A stretch of DNA of 37,329 nucleotides, taken from assembly GCA_043775015.1 (NCBI GenBank), contig JAYVSV010000033.1, positions 1 to 37,329 of the forward strand, in the 5' to 3' direction. This document shows positions 1 to 8,420 of the stretch, in pieces (position 1 is the first letter of the stretch; each line of letters begins with the position of its first letter). This stretch comes from CANJXF01 sp043775015. GTDB lineage: Bacteria; Verrucomicrobiota; Verrucomicrobiia; Limisphaerales; CANJXF01. The position numbers and the translations under genes were made by a program. The notes under the pieces were generated by a model that was not told where the DNA came from, ran no database searches, and saw only the letters and a program-made list of their open reading frames with translations.

Positions 1-45
1 GGGCCACCTTGGGGAACTTACCCGGAAAATTCATGGCAACGCAAA

Positions 46-67
46 GCCGACTGCAAGTCGGCGCTCC
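46..67 (+). repeat. Palindromic REP-like element, copy 1
   Basis: A short hairpin (GCCGACTgcAAGTCGGC) followed by the tail GCTCC. An exact 22-base copy lies in the opposite orientation at 3296-3317. The rest of 1-480 shows no convincing gene. It contains a second imperfect inverted region around 378-445 (CTTAATC/GATTAAG type words) just before rpsA. The open frames there are short and have no recognisable protein character. Confidence 0.6.
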
Positions 68-480
68 GTCGATGCGGGGGCAGTGTCAAGATGCGCGCCT
101 CCCGCCGGCGCTGAGGAAAATGGCCTTGCATTGCTGCTGTTTGTGCCTATTTTCACCTCGCCTGAACGCCGCGTGTGCGGATGTTCATTAAGGCTGAGAA
201 ACGAGAAGTTAACAAATTACCTAACCTTTTACCTCTGTTGCCCGGCAACGCGGTCGTTAGGCACGGAGTTTTCAAGCGCTCGCGCCAAGCTCCCTCTCTC
301 TCACGCAGTAAAACCAAATCAGTTAAATCCGTAAGTGTTTTGAAGCCTGACGAGCGACAATAGTTGCGACGATTCTTAATCGTAATCCTAATCTTAATCT
401 TCTCCGGTTTCACCGATTAAGATCATGAATAAGAGTAAGAAGCGAAGCCGTTGCTCACCAACTTCACCGCACAAAATATT

Positions 481-2154
481 ATGCTCACAATGGAAGAAGC
501 CATGAAACAAGTGCCGATGCGCTTTGTTGCTGGCGAAATCGTCAAGGGAACCATCATCGAAGTCCGCCCCAAAGAAGTCTTGGTGGACATTGGTTACAAA
601 TCAGAAGGTGTCGTTGGTGGAAATGAATTCGTCGATATCAAAGCCGTTAAAGTCGGCGAAATCATCGACGTTCTCATCGAACGCCTCGAAGACAAAGACG
701 GCATGGTCATCCTCTCGAAGGAAAAAGCTGAGTTCAAACAGAACTGGGACAACATCCTCAGCATCGCCAACGAAGGCGCGACCATCAAAGGCAAAGTCAA
801 AGCCGCAGTCAAAGGTGGCCTCATCGTCAACATCGGCGTCGAAGCATTTTTGCCCGCATCGCAGATCGACATTATTCCGCCGAAAAATTTATCGCAGTTC
901 ATCGGCAACACATACGATTTCAAAGTCGTTAAAATCAATCAGGAGCGGCAGAACATCGTTCTCTCCCGCCGCGAATTGATCGAAGCCGAGCGCGACGACA
1001 AGCGCAACAAACTGCTCTCCGACATGACCCCGGGCGACATCCGCAAGGGCACGGTCAAGAACATCACCGACTTCGGTGCGTTCATAGACCTCAATGGTCT
1101 GGACGGCTTGCTCCACATCACGGATATGAGCTGGGGCCGCATTGGTCATCCTTCAGAAATCTTGAAAGTCGGCCAGGACATCGACGTCGTGGTTCTCGAC
1201 ATCAACAAGGAAAAAGGACGCGTCAGCCTCGGCCTCAAGCAGAAGCTCACGAACCCCTGGGAAAAGATCGAATCCAAATACACCGTCGGCACGAAGGTCA
1301 AAGGCAAAGTCGTCAACCTCGTTCCCTATGGCGCATTTGTGGAATTGGAACCGGGCGTCGAAGGCCTCATTCACGTCACCGAATTGTCCTGGACCAAACG
1401 CATCGCCAAACCTTCCGACATCCTCACGCAAGGCCAGGAACTCGAAGCAGTTGTTCTCGGCATCAACCGTGACGAGCAGAAAATCTCGCTCGGCATTCGC
1501 CAGCTCGAAGCCAATCCTTGGGACAAAGCAATGGAGAAATATCCTCCCGGCACCAAGGTCAAAGGCAAGATTCGCAACCTCACCAGCTACGGCGCATTCA
1601 TCGAACTCGAAGAAGGCCTCGACGGCATGATCCACGTCTCGGACATTTCCTGGACGCGCAAAATCAATCATCCTTCCGAAGTCTTCAAGAAGGGCGACGA
1701 AGCCGAAGCCGTGGTGCTCGAAATCGACAAGGCCAACCAGCGGATTGCCGTCGGCATCAAGCAACTCAGCACCGATCCGTGGGACAACATCGATAAATAT
1801 TACAAAGTCGGCGACCTCGTCAGCGGGAAAGTCACGAAACTCGCCAGCTTCGGTGCGTTCGTTGGTTTGCAACATGACATCGATGGACTCGTCCACATTT
1901 CCCAGATCACCGAAGATCACGTGGATAAAATCAAGAACGTGCTCAAGACCGACCAGGAAGTGACCGCGCGCGTCATCAAGATTGACCGCGCCGATCGCCG
2001 CATCGGTCTCTCGATCAAAGCCGCGAGCTATTCCGACGAACAATTGAAGGAAGAGCAAAAGATGCTCGATTCACTGAAACCCGGCGAAGACTTGGTTGCC
2101 CTGCAACACGCTTTCGACGCTGCGGACGACATGGTGAAGGACGACAAAGAGTAA
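481..2154 (+). CDS. rpsA: 30S ribosomal protein S1
   Basis: Translation protein that binds mRNA and helps load it on the 30S subunit. Six S1 (OB-fold) repeats can be read in order. The first two are divergent (about residues 15-80 and 97-160, start at 481). Four follow that are closely alike, each with a G-x-V/I-x-x-(I/L)-x-x-(F/Y)-GAF(V/I) core and a GL(I/L/V)H(V/I)(T/S) end. Six repeats and about 557 residues match the usual bacterial S1 length. The start is uncertain: the frame opens at a TTG at 451 preceded by a purine-rich stretch, and ATGs at 481, 490 and 502 are also possible. The gene stands alone and ends in a strong terminator. Confidence 0.95.
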   Translation: MLTMEEAMKQVPMRFVAGEIVKGTIIEVRPKEVLVDIGYKSEGVVGGNEFVDIKAVKVGEIIDVLIERLEDKDGMVILSKEKAEFKQNWDNILSIANEGATIKGKVKAAVKGGLIVNIGVEAFLPASQIDIIPPKNLSQFIGNTYDFKVVKINQERQNIVLSRRELIEAERDDKRNKLLSDMTPGDIRKGTVKNITDFGAFIDLNGLDGLLHITDMSWGRIGHPSEILKVGQDIDVVVLDINKEKGRVSLGLKQKLTNPWEKIESKYTVGTKVKGKVVNLVPYGAFVELEPGVEGLIHVTELSWTKRIAKPSDILTQGQELEAVVLGINRDEQKISLGIRQLEANPWDKAMEKYPPGTKVKGKIRNLTSYGAFIELEEGLDGMIHVSDISWTRKINHPSEVFKKGDEAEAVVLEIDKANQRIAVGIKQLSTDPWDNIDKYYKVGDLVSGKVTKLASFGAFVGLQHDIDGLVHISQITEDHVDKIKNVLKTDQEVTARVIKIDRADRRIGLSIKAASYSDEQLKEEQKMLDSLKPGEDLVALQHAFDAADDMVKDDKE

Positions 2155-2176
2155 TCGGCCAGCAAATCAATTGCGC

Positions 2177-2212
2177 AATGAGCGGACTGGAAACAGTCCG
2201 CTCATTTTTTTT
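2177..2212 (+). terminator. Rho-independent terminator of rpsA
   Basis: A perfect 13-bp stem (AATGAGCGGACTG / CAGTCCGCTCATT) with a GAAA tetraloop and an eight-base T run, 22 bases after the rpsA stop. A degenerate copy of the same hairpin occurs at 3226-3255. Confidence 0.92.
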
Positions 2213-2248
2213 GCTGCAAGCTTGGCAACGCGGCTTCTTTGTGAAAGG

Positions 2249-3136
2249 ATGCTCCGCTTGAAGATTTGGAAATATTGCCTGATTATTGGTTGCTGCGTCA
2301 TTCTTGCGGAAACGTCCTTCGCACAAAACATCATTGTGAATGGAGGATTTGAAGATCCATTAATTCCTGCCAATACGACTCGGGATGTCGATCCTGCCGA
2401 ATGGTCTCGGATTATAACATTCGATGGGTCGACCATCACACACCTGTTTAACGGAAACGGAGGGATTTCGGAGGCCCCAACGCCTCACGGTGGAAATCAG
2501 CAGTTTTTTTTCGGGTTCCATGGCACTGGCATTTCTCAAAACGTAAGACTCAAAAAGCCAGACCAATTCCGCCTTGCTTGGTGGACGTCGACAGAGATCT
2601 CCGACAGCACCGCCACCGCACCTTACACCGTTCGTATTTGGGATAATAATGGCTCCTCTGTGCTGGTCTCAAACCGGTTTTATTCTCAGTCGGGTTCTTC
2701 GTGGACTCGTGCGAGTGCAGAATTTTACCTGCCAGCCGGGAGCTATGTTGTGGAATTTCGGACTGCTGGATCCTATTATGACCCGGCCCTTTTTCTTGAC
2801 GACGTTACAATGATGCCAGTCGCAGACTCCGCTCTTCCGACTAATCAAGGGCATCATCAATCAGGCATCACAGGACAGGTCGTTGGCTTGCCAACATTTA
2901 TTCATCAGTGCCATATCGGTATCGTTTCTTCAGATGGCGGTAAAGTCGATGCAGACATAATCACTGATACAGATTTGAGATTCCAAGTCGCGCTGAAGCC
3001 GGGGATTTACACGCTTGTTCCATACGTTGTGAACACCCCACCGCTTTTCATTCCGCCTAGCTCGCCTGTCGTTCTGCGCGTGGACAAAAAGGATTTCAAC
3101 GAGGCTGTGTTAATTTACACCCCCCGGCCGCAATAG
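2249..3136 (+). CDS. Secreted DUF642/galactose-binding-like protein
   Basis: Predicted exported protein of 295 residues. From the ATG at 2249 it begins with a basic then hydrophobic signal segment (KIWKYCLIIGCCVILAETSFA) with a likely cleavage after FAQ or SFA. It continues with NIIVNGGFEDP, a start typical of DUF642 and related carbohydrate-binding beta-sandwich domains. That domain ends near DDVTMMPV. The last 90 residues (SGITGQVVG... to VLRVDKKDF) resemble a carboxypeptidase-regulatory or SdrD-B-like beta domain. No PEP-CTERM tail is present. The frame is open from 2171, but that part overlaps the rpsA terminator, so the internal ATG is preferred. Substrate and function are unknown. The gene lies between two copies of the same hairpin. 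Confidence 0.7.
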   Translation: MLRLKIWKYCLIIGCCVILAETSFAQNIIVNGGFEDPLIPANTTRDVDPAEWSRIITFDGSTITHLFNGNGGISEAPTPHGGNQQFFFGFHGTGISQNVRLKKPDQFRLAWWTSTEISDSTATAPYTVRIWDNNGSSVLVSNRFYSQSGSSWTRASAEFYLPAGSYVVEFRTAGSYYDPALFLDDVTMMPVADSALPTNQGHHQSGITGQVVGLPTFIHQCHIGIVSSDGGKVDADIITDTDLRFQVALKPGIYTLVPYVVNTPPLFIPPSSPVVLRVDKKDFNEAVLIYTPRPQ

Positions 3137-3225
3137 AAACTTGCTTCAGGGTTCACGACGCAGACCTTAGATTCCCATTTCCGCTTTGCCCATCAAAAAA
3201 CGAAAAAGCCGGACCTTCGCCCAAG

Positions 3226-3255
3226 AATGAGCGGACTGGAAAACAGTCTGTTCAT
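3226..3255 (+). repeat. Degenerate copy of the rpsA terminator hairpin
   Basis: AATGAGCGGACTG is repeated exactly, followed by GAAAA and CAGTCTGTTCATT. The two changes leave G-U pairs in the stem. A short T run follows, so it may terminate the DUF642-like gene. With 2177-2212 it forms a direct repeat around that gene. Confidence 0.7.
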
Positions 3256-3295
3256 TTTGCGCGCTGGTTTCAAGCGCGCGCTGCGCAAACCAACC

Positions 3296-3317
3296 GGAGC
3301 GCCGACTTGCAGTCGGC
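3296..3317 (-). repeat. Palindromic REP-like element, copy 2
   Basis: Exact 22-base reverse-complement match to 46-67. It lies in the 458-base gene-free stretch 3137-3594, which holds repeats only and no gene I can support. Confidence 0.7.
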
Positions 3318-3378
3318 TTTTCGCTCGATTGATTTCCAGCGGTTTGTTTCGGCCCGTTCCCCCAAGCAAGCCACTAAA

Positions 3379-3401
3379 GCCGGTTTGGAAACCGGCGCTC
3401 C
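3379..3401 (+). repeat. Palindromic REP-like element, variant
   Basis: Eight-base stem GCCGGTTT/AAACCGGC with a GG loop, followed by GCTCC. The CGGCGCTCC end is shared with the element at 46-67, but the stem sequence differs. Confidence 0.55.
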
Positions 3402-3594
3402 GGCCTTTGGGCAACACGCCCTCAACTTGAGGATTGTAACTTTGATCTTGAGATCGGCACGTTCGACCACTTTCACGGCGACAATTTTTCACGGTGCGGC
3501 AAGTGGTCGCGGTTCCAGCGAACCAACGCTGCGTCACTGGTGTCTTCAAATAGAAATTTCAGCGTCGGCGATTCGACGTGGCCGTCGCAAAGAA

Positions 3595-4338
3595 TCATTT
3601 ACCTTTGTTTTGAATCAACTGTCTGACTTCGCTAATTGTAAAAGGTGGCTTCTTTGAATGAATAACTGCATGGCAATTCGGACATACTGGAACTAAATCA
3701 GTCTGCGGATTTACAACGTAGTCTTTGCCGATTTGATGTAGCGGAGTTAAGTGATGAACGTGAATGAATCCTTCCATGCTGCTGCCATAAATTGCGGCGA
3801 AATCAAAGCCGCAAACCGCGCAAATTGAACCAAATAGACTAATACAACGTCGGCGTGCAATCTGGTCGCGCTCATAGCGATTGACTGAAACACGAACCAC
3901 ACTGCCTTCCGTGAACACTTCATCTTCCAAAACTTCTTCCGTGAGCAATGATTGCGATGAAGACAGTTCTGAAATCAATGGTTTTTGGTGGAAGCGTGAG
4001 ACGTCGGAGTATTTTCCCGTGTGAGACACATGCAGCACACCTTCTTTCAAAGTCGAATTCCACCTGATTGATCCATTCGCTTCGGAGTGTGTCAGGCTTT
4101 TCTCGATGAAGAGGTCTGCAACTTGAGAAATAGGAATAACATAATGATCGCGCTCGTTATTCGTCTTTGTGCGATACACAACCAGATTGAAGTCATTTCT
4201 TCCGTTTGCTTTTGCAGTAGCACGGCACTTTTCGAGTTTTTTTGGGAAGACAGCAAACCAACCGGTTTCCAAGTTGGCTCGAATTACGTATTCACCATTT
4301 TCCTCGAGAGCAGATCTGGTTTGTTCAACAATGCTCAT
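3595..4338 (-). CDS. HNH endonuclease
   Basis: Nuclease of 247 residues with a C-terminal HNH (beta-beta-alpha metal) domain. Visible motifs are C-x2-C (ICAVCG, about residue 173), the HVHH core at about 193-196, and CPNCHAVIH at about 219-227. The order CxxC, HH, CxxCH..H is that of McrA-like HNH enzymes. The N-terminal 150 residues contain a beta-rich region that I do not recognise and that may bind DNA. The ATG at 4338 lies 7 bases after the purL stop. A GTG at 4344 would extend it by two codons. Translation with purL is therefore probably coupled. Restriction or another defence role is inferred from the domain only. Target unknown. Confidence 0.85.
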   Translation of the reverse strand: MSIVEQTRSALEENGEYVIRANLETGWFAVFPKKLEKCRATAKANGRNDFNLVVYRTKTNNERDHYVIPISQVADLFIEKSLTHSEANGSIRWNSTLKEGVLHVSHTGKYSDVSRFHQKPLISELSSSQSLLTEEVLEDEVFTEGSVVRVSVNRYERDQIARRRCISLFGSICAVCGFDFAAIYGSSMEGFIHVHHLTPLHQIGKDYVVNPQTDLVPVCPNCHAVIHSKKPPFTISEVRQLIQNKGK

Positions 4339-4345
4339 AATCACT

Positions 4346-6910
4346 TCACGCCATCGCGCGGGCGATGCTGTTCCACCACGGGTCGTGCAGTTCGGTGAGC
4401 GGGGCGGAAAATTCGCCGCTCGCGGTTTTCACCGTCAGTTTGTCGCCGCCGACTTTGCCGATTTGCATGGCGGGAACGCCCATGAGCTTGGCGCGTTCGA
4501 CAACTTTCACGGCGTCGAGCGGTTTGCAGGTGATGACGATGCGCGATTGTGTTTCGCCGAAGAGCAAAGCGTCGAGGCGTTGTTGGAGTTCAACCTTTAG
4601 GTTGCTCAGGTCAATCGTCGCGCCGATCAAACGCGGCGTGTCGCGGGCGATGAGCTGGCTGATGCAGCTCTCGGCGAGCGCGACGGTGAGGCCGCCTTCG
4701 CTGCAATCGTGCGCGCTTTTCACGAGGCCGCTTTGAATCAGGCCAAGCAGCGTGGTGTGCAAAGTTTTTGCCGTTTCCAGATCGCAGCGCGGGGGTGAGC
4801 CGGTTTTCTTGCCGTGAATCACTTGCAGATAAGCGCTGCCGCCGAGGCCGAGAATCGGATCGGCCTTGTCCACAATTTCGCCGAGCAGGATGATGGCGTC
4901 GCCTTCGTCCTTGAACCATTGCGTCGTGACGTGTTCCAATTTTTCGATGACGCCGACGACGGCGACGGTGGGCGTTGGGTCAATCGGGCCGCTGGGATTT
5001 TGATTGTAGAGCGAACAATTGCCGCCGGTGACGGGCGCGTTGAAGGCGATGCAACCTTCGGCCAGGCCGCGCACGCTTTCGCGCATCTGCCAGAAAAGTT
5101 CCGGCTTGTGCGGGTTGGCCATGTTGAGATTGTCGGTCGCGCCGAGCGGCAGCGCGCCGCTGCACGCGAGGTTGCGGCACGCCTCGGTGATTGCCGCCTT
5201 GCCGCCTTCATAAGGATCGAGATAAACGTAACCGCCGTTGCAATCCACAGTCATGGCGATGTATTTCTCGGTGATGGTAGGGACGCGCTGCTGCGCGTCC
5301 TGGCCGAGCGGCAGCTCGGCCCTACCGGAAACTTTCGCGGCGAGTTCCGCGCTCATCACGGGCAGTGAATCCGTCTTGATGCGAATCACCGCCGCATCGC
5401 TGCCGGGTAAAACCACCGAGCCGTCGCGCACCTGGTGATCGTATTGGCGATACACCCAGTTCTTCGACGCGATGCTCGGCCATGCGAGAAGTTTTTTGAG
5501 AACATAGGACACATGGGACTCATTCGACGCATGGGTCGCATAGGTCGTATCGGGAATGCCCTCCAAGCGAAACGCCCGAACATCTTTTAGGTAAGCAGGC
5601 TCAACCGCCTCACGCTGATACACCGGTGACTCGTCCGCAATTTTCCGCGCGGGAATGTCCACGACGAGTTTGCCGCCGTGACGCACTTTCATGTGGCCGG
5701 TGTCGGTGATGATGCCGATCTCGGACCACGGCAAATCCCACTTGTCGAAAATGCGTTTCACTTCCTCTTCGCGCCCCTTGTGGACGACGATGAGCATGCG
5801 CTCCTGCGATTCCGAAAGCATGATCTCGTAGCTGCTCATGTTCGGCGCGCGTTGCGGAACTTTGTCGAGTTCGATCTCGATGCCCGTGCCGGCGCGCGCG
5901 GCCATTTCACAAGTGGAACAAGTCAAACCCGCCGCGCCCATGTCCTGCATTCCCGCGACCGCGCCGGTGGCGAGCAGTTCGAGGCACGCTTCGCACACGA
6001 GTTTTTCCATGAACGGATCGCCAACCTGCACCGCGCCGCGCTGTTGCTCGGCGGATTCCTCGGTCAAATCCTGCGACGCAAACGCCGCGCCCGCGAGACC
6101 GTCACGGCCCGTGGCCGGGCCAACATAAAACACCGGATTGCCCACGCCCTTCGCCGCGCCGCGCGTGATCTGTTCGTGGCGCAGCACGCCGAGACAGAAC
6201 GCGTTCACGAGCGGATTGCCTTGATACGTCTTGTCGAAATACACCTCGCCCGCGACGGTCGGAATGCCGAAGCAATTGCCGTAATGCGCGATGCCGCTGA
6301 CGACGCCGGCAAAGAGGCGGCGGTTATTTTTCAACGCGGCTTCGTCCGCATCATTCTGGGGAGCGCACGCGTCTCGCGTGCTGTTTTCGGCGTCACGCCG
6401 AAAACCTCGTTCTTCCATTTCTTCAGTTTGTGTTTTGGAAGAATCCGGCGCGACGCCGGATTCCACACGCGGGACGCGTGTGCTCCCCGAATCGTCGGTG
6501 ACTGGCCCAAACCGCAGCGAGTTCACCGCGCAGACGGGCCTTGCGCCCATCGTGAAGATGTCGCGCACGATGCCGCCGACGCCGGTGGTCGCGCCCTGAA
6601 ACGGCTCGACCGCGCTCGGATGGTTGTGCGACTCGATCTTAAACGCGATGGCGATGCCGTCGCCGATGTCAATGATGCCGGCATTTTCCTCGCCCGCGCC
6701 GACGAGGATCTTGGGCGACTTGGTGGGGAACGTCTTGAGCAGCGGCTTGGTGTTTTTGTAGCTGCAATGCTCGCTCCACATCACGGAAAAAATGCCTAGC
6801 TCGGTGTAGCTCGGCATGCGTCCGTCGAGGATTTCCTGGGCGTGGACAAATTCTTCCGGTGTGAGGTTGTGTTTGGCAACCAACTCTGGGGTGATGGCGG
6901 GTTCGGTCAT
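4346..6910 (-). CDS. purL: Phosphoribosylformylglycinamidine synthase subunit PurL
   Basis: Fourth step of purine synthesis: ATP-dependent amidation of FGAR to FGAM, using ammonia supplied by PurQ/PurS in the small-type enzyme. Visible signature regions are MWSEHCSYKNTKPLL (residues 44-58), KIESHNHPSAVEPFQGATTG (91-110) and the NCFGIPTVAGEVYFD region (212-226). At 854 residues it is longer than usual small PurL (about 720-760), partly because of two in-frame palindromic insertions (about residues 142-185 and 529-545). The ATG at 6910 lies 24 bases after the stop of the upstream 107-residue gene. The HNH gene follows within 7 bases. An 85-base degenerate copy of the purL 5' end lies at 8545-8628. 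Neither purQ nor purS is in view. Confidence 0.95.
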   Translation of the reverse strand: MTEPAITPELVAKHNLTPEEFVHAQEILDGRMPSYTELGIFSVMWSEHCSYKNTKPLLKTFPTKSPKILVGAGEENAGIIDIGDGIAIAFKIESHNHPSAVEPFQGATTGVGGIVRDIFTMGARPVCAVNSLRFGPVTDDSGSTRVPRVESGVAPDSSKTQTEEMEERGFRRDAENSTRDACAPQNDADEAALKNNRRLFAGVVSGIAHYGNCFGIPTVAGEVYFDKTYQGNPLVNAFCLGVLRHEQITRGAAKGVGNPVFYVGPATGRDGLAGAAFASQDLTEESAEQQRGAVQVGDPFMEKLVCEACLELLATGAVAGMQDMGAAGLTCSTCEMAARAGTGIEIELDKVPQRAPNMSSYEIMLSESQERMLIVVHKGREEEVKRIFDKWDLPWSEIGIITDTGHMKVRHGGKLVVDIPARKIADESPVYQREAVEPAYLKDVRAFRLEGIPDTTYATHASNESHVSYVLKKLLAWPSIASKNWVYRQYDHQVRDGSVVLPGSDAAVIRIKTDSLPVMSAELAAKVSGRAELPLGQDAQQRVPTITEKYIAMTVDCNGGYVYLDPYEGGKAAITEACRNLACSGALPLGATDNLNMANPHKPELFWQMRESVRGLAEGCIAFNAPVTGGNCSLYNQNPSGPIDPTPTVAVVGVIEKLEHVTTQWFKDEGDAIILLGEIVDKADPILGLGGSAYLQVIHGKKTGSPPRCDLETAKTLHTTLLGLIQSGLVKSAHDCSEGGLTVALAESCISQLIARDTPRLIGATIDLSNLKVELQQRLDALLFGETQSRIVITCKPLDAVKVVERAKLMGVPAMQIGKVGGDKLTVKTASGEFSAPLTELHDPWWNSIARAMA
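5276..5326. repeat. In-frame double-hairpin element inside purL
   Basis: A 51-base (17-codon) element bounded by GGTAGGG and CCCTACC. It holds two hairpins: GACGCG/CGCGTC and the 8-bp GGCCGAGC/GCTCGGCC. It is read through as GRAELPLGQDAQQRVPT in PurL without disturbing the frame. Confidence 0.75.
6358..6488. repeat. In-frame composite palindrome inside purL
   Basis: A 131-base element with matching outer ends (GGGGAGC... and ...GCTCCCC, both with CACGCG-type words). Two inner perfect hairpins lie at 6383-6405 (10-bp stem GTTTTCGGCG) and 6442-6462 (9-bp stem AATCCGGCG). It encodes a low-complexity loop (STRVPRVESG to STRDACAPQ) between conserved PurL segments. Confidence 0.8.
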
Positions 6911-6934
6911 GGCGAAAACTTTTTATTCAATTTT

Positions 6935-7258
6935 TTAGGGCAACGTGCCGTTCTTCAGGCGACATTCATACGAGCTTTCATTCTTGCACCTGTTGATGAT
7001 GGTCGTCTCGTTGATCGGATTGCCCATCGTCCAGTAGAGCAATCCGTCTTCCTCAAAGTAGATGTATGTCTTTTCGTAGAAAGCCCCCTCATATCCGTTC
7101 GAGCGAATGTGACGAACCAACTGCTCAAACAGATTCTCATCAACCCGATCACGAACAATATATTCGTGAGGCCACTCCGGCATTGTCTTCGCGAAAGTCC
7201 ATTTCGAGGAGACAATGAACTGCCGCAAAGGATTAGGCAACGGAAGTGAATCATTCAT
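6935..7258 (-). CDS. Conserved hypothetical protein (107 aa)
   Basis: Small soluble protein with no signal peptide or membrane segment. It contains a strongly patterned core: KWTFAKTMPEWPHEY, then HIRSNGYEG, then a YWTMGNPINETTIINR segment. I recall this pattern from uncharacterised proteins but cannot give it a function. Its ATG overlaps the end of the PD-(D/E)XK gene by 8 bases, so the two are translationally coupled. It ends 24 bases before purL. A role as partner of the nuclease is an inference from this overlap only. Confidence 0.75.
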   Translation of the reverse strand: MNDSLPLPNPLRQFIVSSKWTFAKTMPEWPHEYIVRDRVDENLFEQLVRHIRSNGYEGAFYEKTYIYFEEDGLLYWTMGNPINETTIINRCKNESSYECRLKNGTLP

Positions 7259-8330
7259 TACTCGGGGTTTCTGCCAAATTTGGTTTTAGAACGGATAAAA
7301 CACTCGCAATTTCTTTCAGACGTTCGGCTATGGCATCGGTCACTTGGTCCTTTTCTTCACCAAACTCGATGTTGATTGCCACATAAAAATTATCGTCCTC
7401 GCTGGCTGTAAAGACTCCGTTGTTAGTAGCCCAAGATTCGAGTAAAGGTCGCACCTCATGCGAACGCCCCCAATCCGTTCCAGAGAATACAGCCCAGAGT
7501 GGTGTCTCGCCGTGTTGTTTCCACAGTCCGAAATGAATGCCAAGCCACACACCAACTCCTTGCTCATTTGAAAATCTTGCATAGCGTCCGATTCGCTCCC
7601 AATCAGCTTGCGGCTTTAGTCGTCCTTTGTGCAAAGAGTATGCGCTGATCGCTTTTTCCGTTGCTTCCTTTACGATGGAACTTAACTGAAGAACAAACGC
7701 AGGTGTGCGTTGGTCGGACACCTCTTCAACTGATATTGGCACATCGGTGTCCGCAGCTTTGCAAAGCGCTCGCAACTGAAGAAGATCACTTCTCGCAGCT
7801 TGGTCATCCACAGCTTCAAGTTCCAAGGCATCAATCAATTTTTTCCATGATGTAAGAGCCAGCATCGGTCCTTTATCTGTTGAAACAGAATATACGATGC
7901 CAGAGGCGGCATGTTGGACTTTTGCTGTAATTCCAGCGGCTTTCAATTTGCGGCCAAGTTCGCGCCATGACATCTGTTCACGAGCATCGGGAACAACAAC
8001 CAAGAGCATTGTTGGCTGGGTATATTTCGCAAGTTGCTCAATATATGAGACGGGTTGGTTTTCTGTAAAAGCAGCCCAAAACTTGTTTTCAACGTAAACG
8101 CGTGGATCGGCTTTATCGTAGCCCCACATATCAGGACGGCTATTGCCTTCTGTTTGCTGTGTTTGAAACCGAAGCTCCGGCAATTCTGGGACGACTCCAC
8201 GCAGGAGTTTCATCATGCCTTTTCTGACTGCTTGGCTGTAGCCCAGAATATAGGAAAGCGCCTCAGTTGCGACATTTTCATTTTCTCGTGAAAGCAGTTT
8301 CTGAACGATATGACTAAAAATAGTGCTCAT
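7251..8330 (-). CDS. PD-(D/E)XK superfamily nuclease-like protein
   Basis: Protein of 359 residues. The N-terminal third carries the spaced acidic residues of a PD-(D/E)XK nuclease: E23 in a helix, P66-D67 (RPDMWG), then E81-N-K83 (YVENKFW) followed by Q92/Y96. This is the order expected for the metal-binding core. The middle and C-terminal parts (WERIGRYARFSNEQGVGVWLGIHFGLW, then a GTDWGRSHEVRPLLESW segment) look like a second domain that I do not recognise. The ATG directly follows the TAA of a 29-codon ORF (TAAATG) and the 3' end overlaps the next gene by 8 bases. A role in phage or plasmid defence is plausible from fold and context but not shown. Confidence 0.75.
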   Translation of the reverse strand: MSTIFSHIVQKLLSRENENVATEALSYILGYSQAVRKGMMKLLRGVVPELPELRFQTQQTEGNSRPDMWGYDKADPRVYVENKFWAAFTENQPVSYIEQLAKYTQPTMLLVVVPDAREQMSWRELGRKLKAAGITAKVQHAASGIVYSVSTDKGPMLALTSWKKLIDALELEAVDDQAARSDLLQLRALCKAADTDVPISVEEVSDQRTPAFVLQLSSIVKEATEKAISAYSLHKGRLKPQADWERIGRYARFSNEQGVGVWLGIHFGLWKQHGETPLWAVFSGTDWGRSHEVRPLLESWATNNGVFTASEDDNFYVAINIEFGEEKDQVTDAIAERLKEIASVLSVLKPNLAETPSNE

Positions 8331-8420
8331 TTACTTTTTCTTCCCCTGCACCTTTGCCGCGACTTTCAGGTGCAGTTCGCAGACGCGCTCGGAAAATTTA
8401 ATTGGCTTTACTAAATTCAT
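8331..8420 (-). CDS. Small basic ORF (29 aa)
   Basis: Reads MNLVKPIKFSERVCELHLKV and ends in a lysine-rich tail. Its ATG overlaps the TGA of the upstream remnant (ATGA) and its TAA directly abuts the ATG of the nuclease gene. The double coupling argues that it is translated. No family recognised. It could also be only a leader that carries ribosomes to the nuclease gene. Confidence 0.45.
   Translation of the reverse strand: MNLVKPIKFSERVCELHLKVAAKVQGKKK

Noticed and set aside
153..413. ORF of 86 codons upstream of rpsA
   Set aside because: No recognisable protein character and overlaps other short frames; region consists of repeats.
1153..2058. ORF of 301 codons antisense to rpsA
   Set aside because: Shadow of the S1 repeats; its own repeated pattern only mirrors them.
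6358..6488. Possible intein or small intron in purL
   Set aside because: Too short, with no intein blocks and only palindromic structure.
5678..6799. Long ORF (373 codons) on the + strand
   Set aside because: It runs antisense to purL, whose protein is clearly conserved. The composition is arginine- and histidine-rich as expected of a shadow frame.
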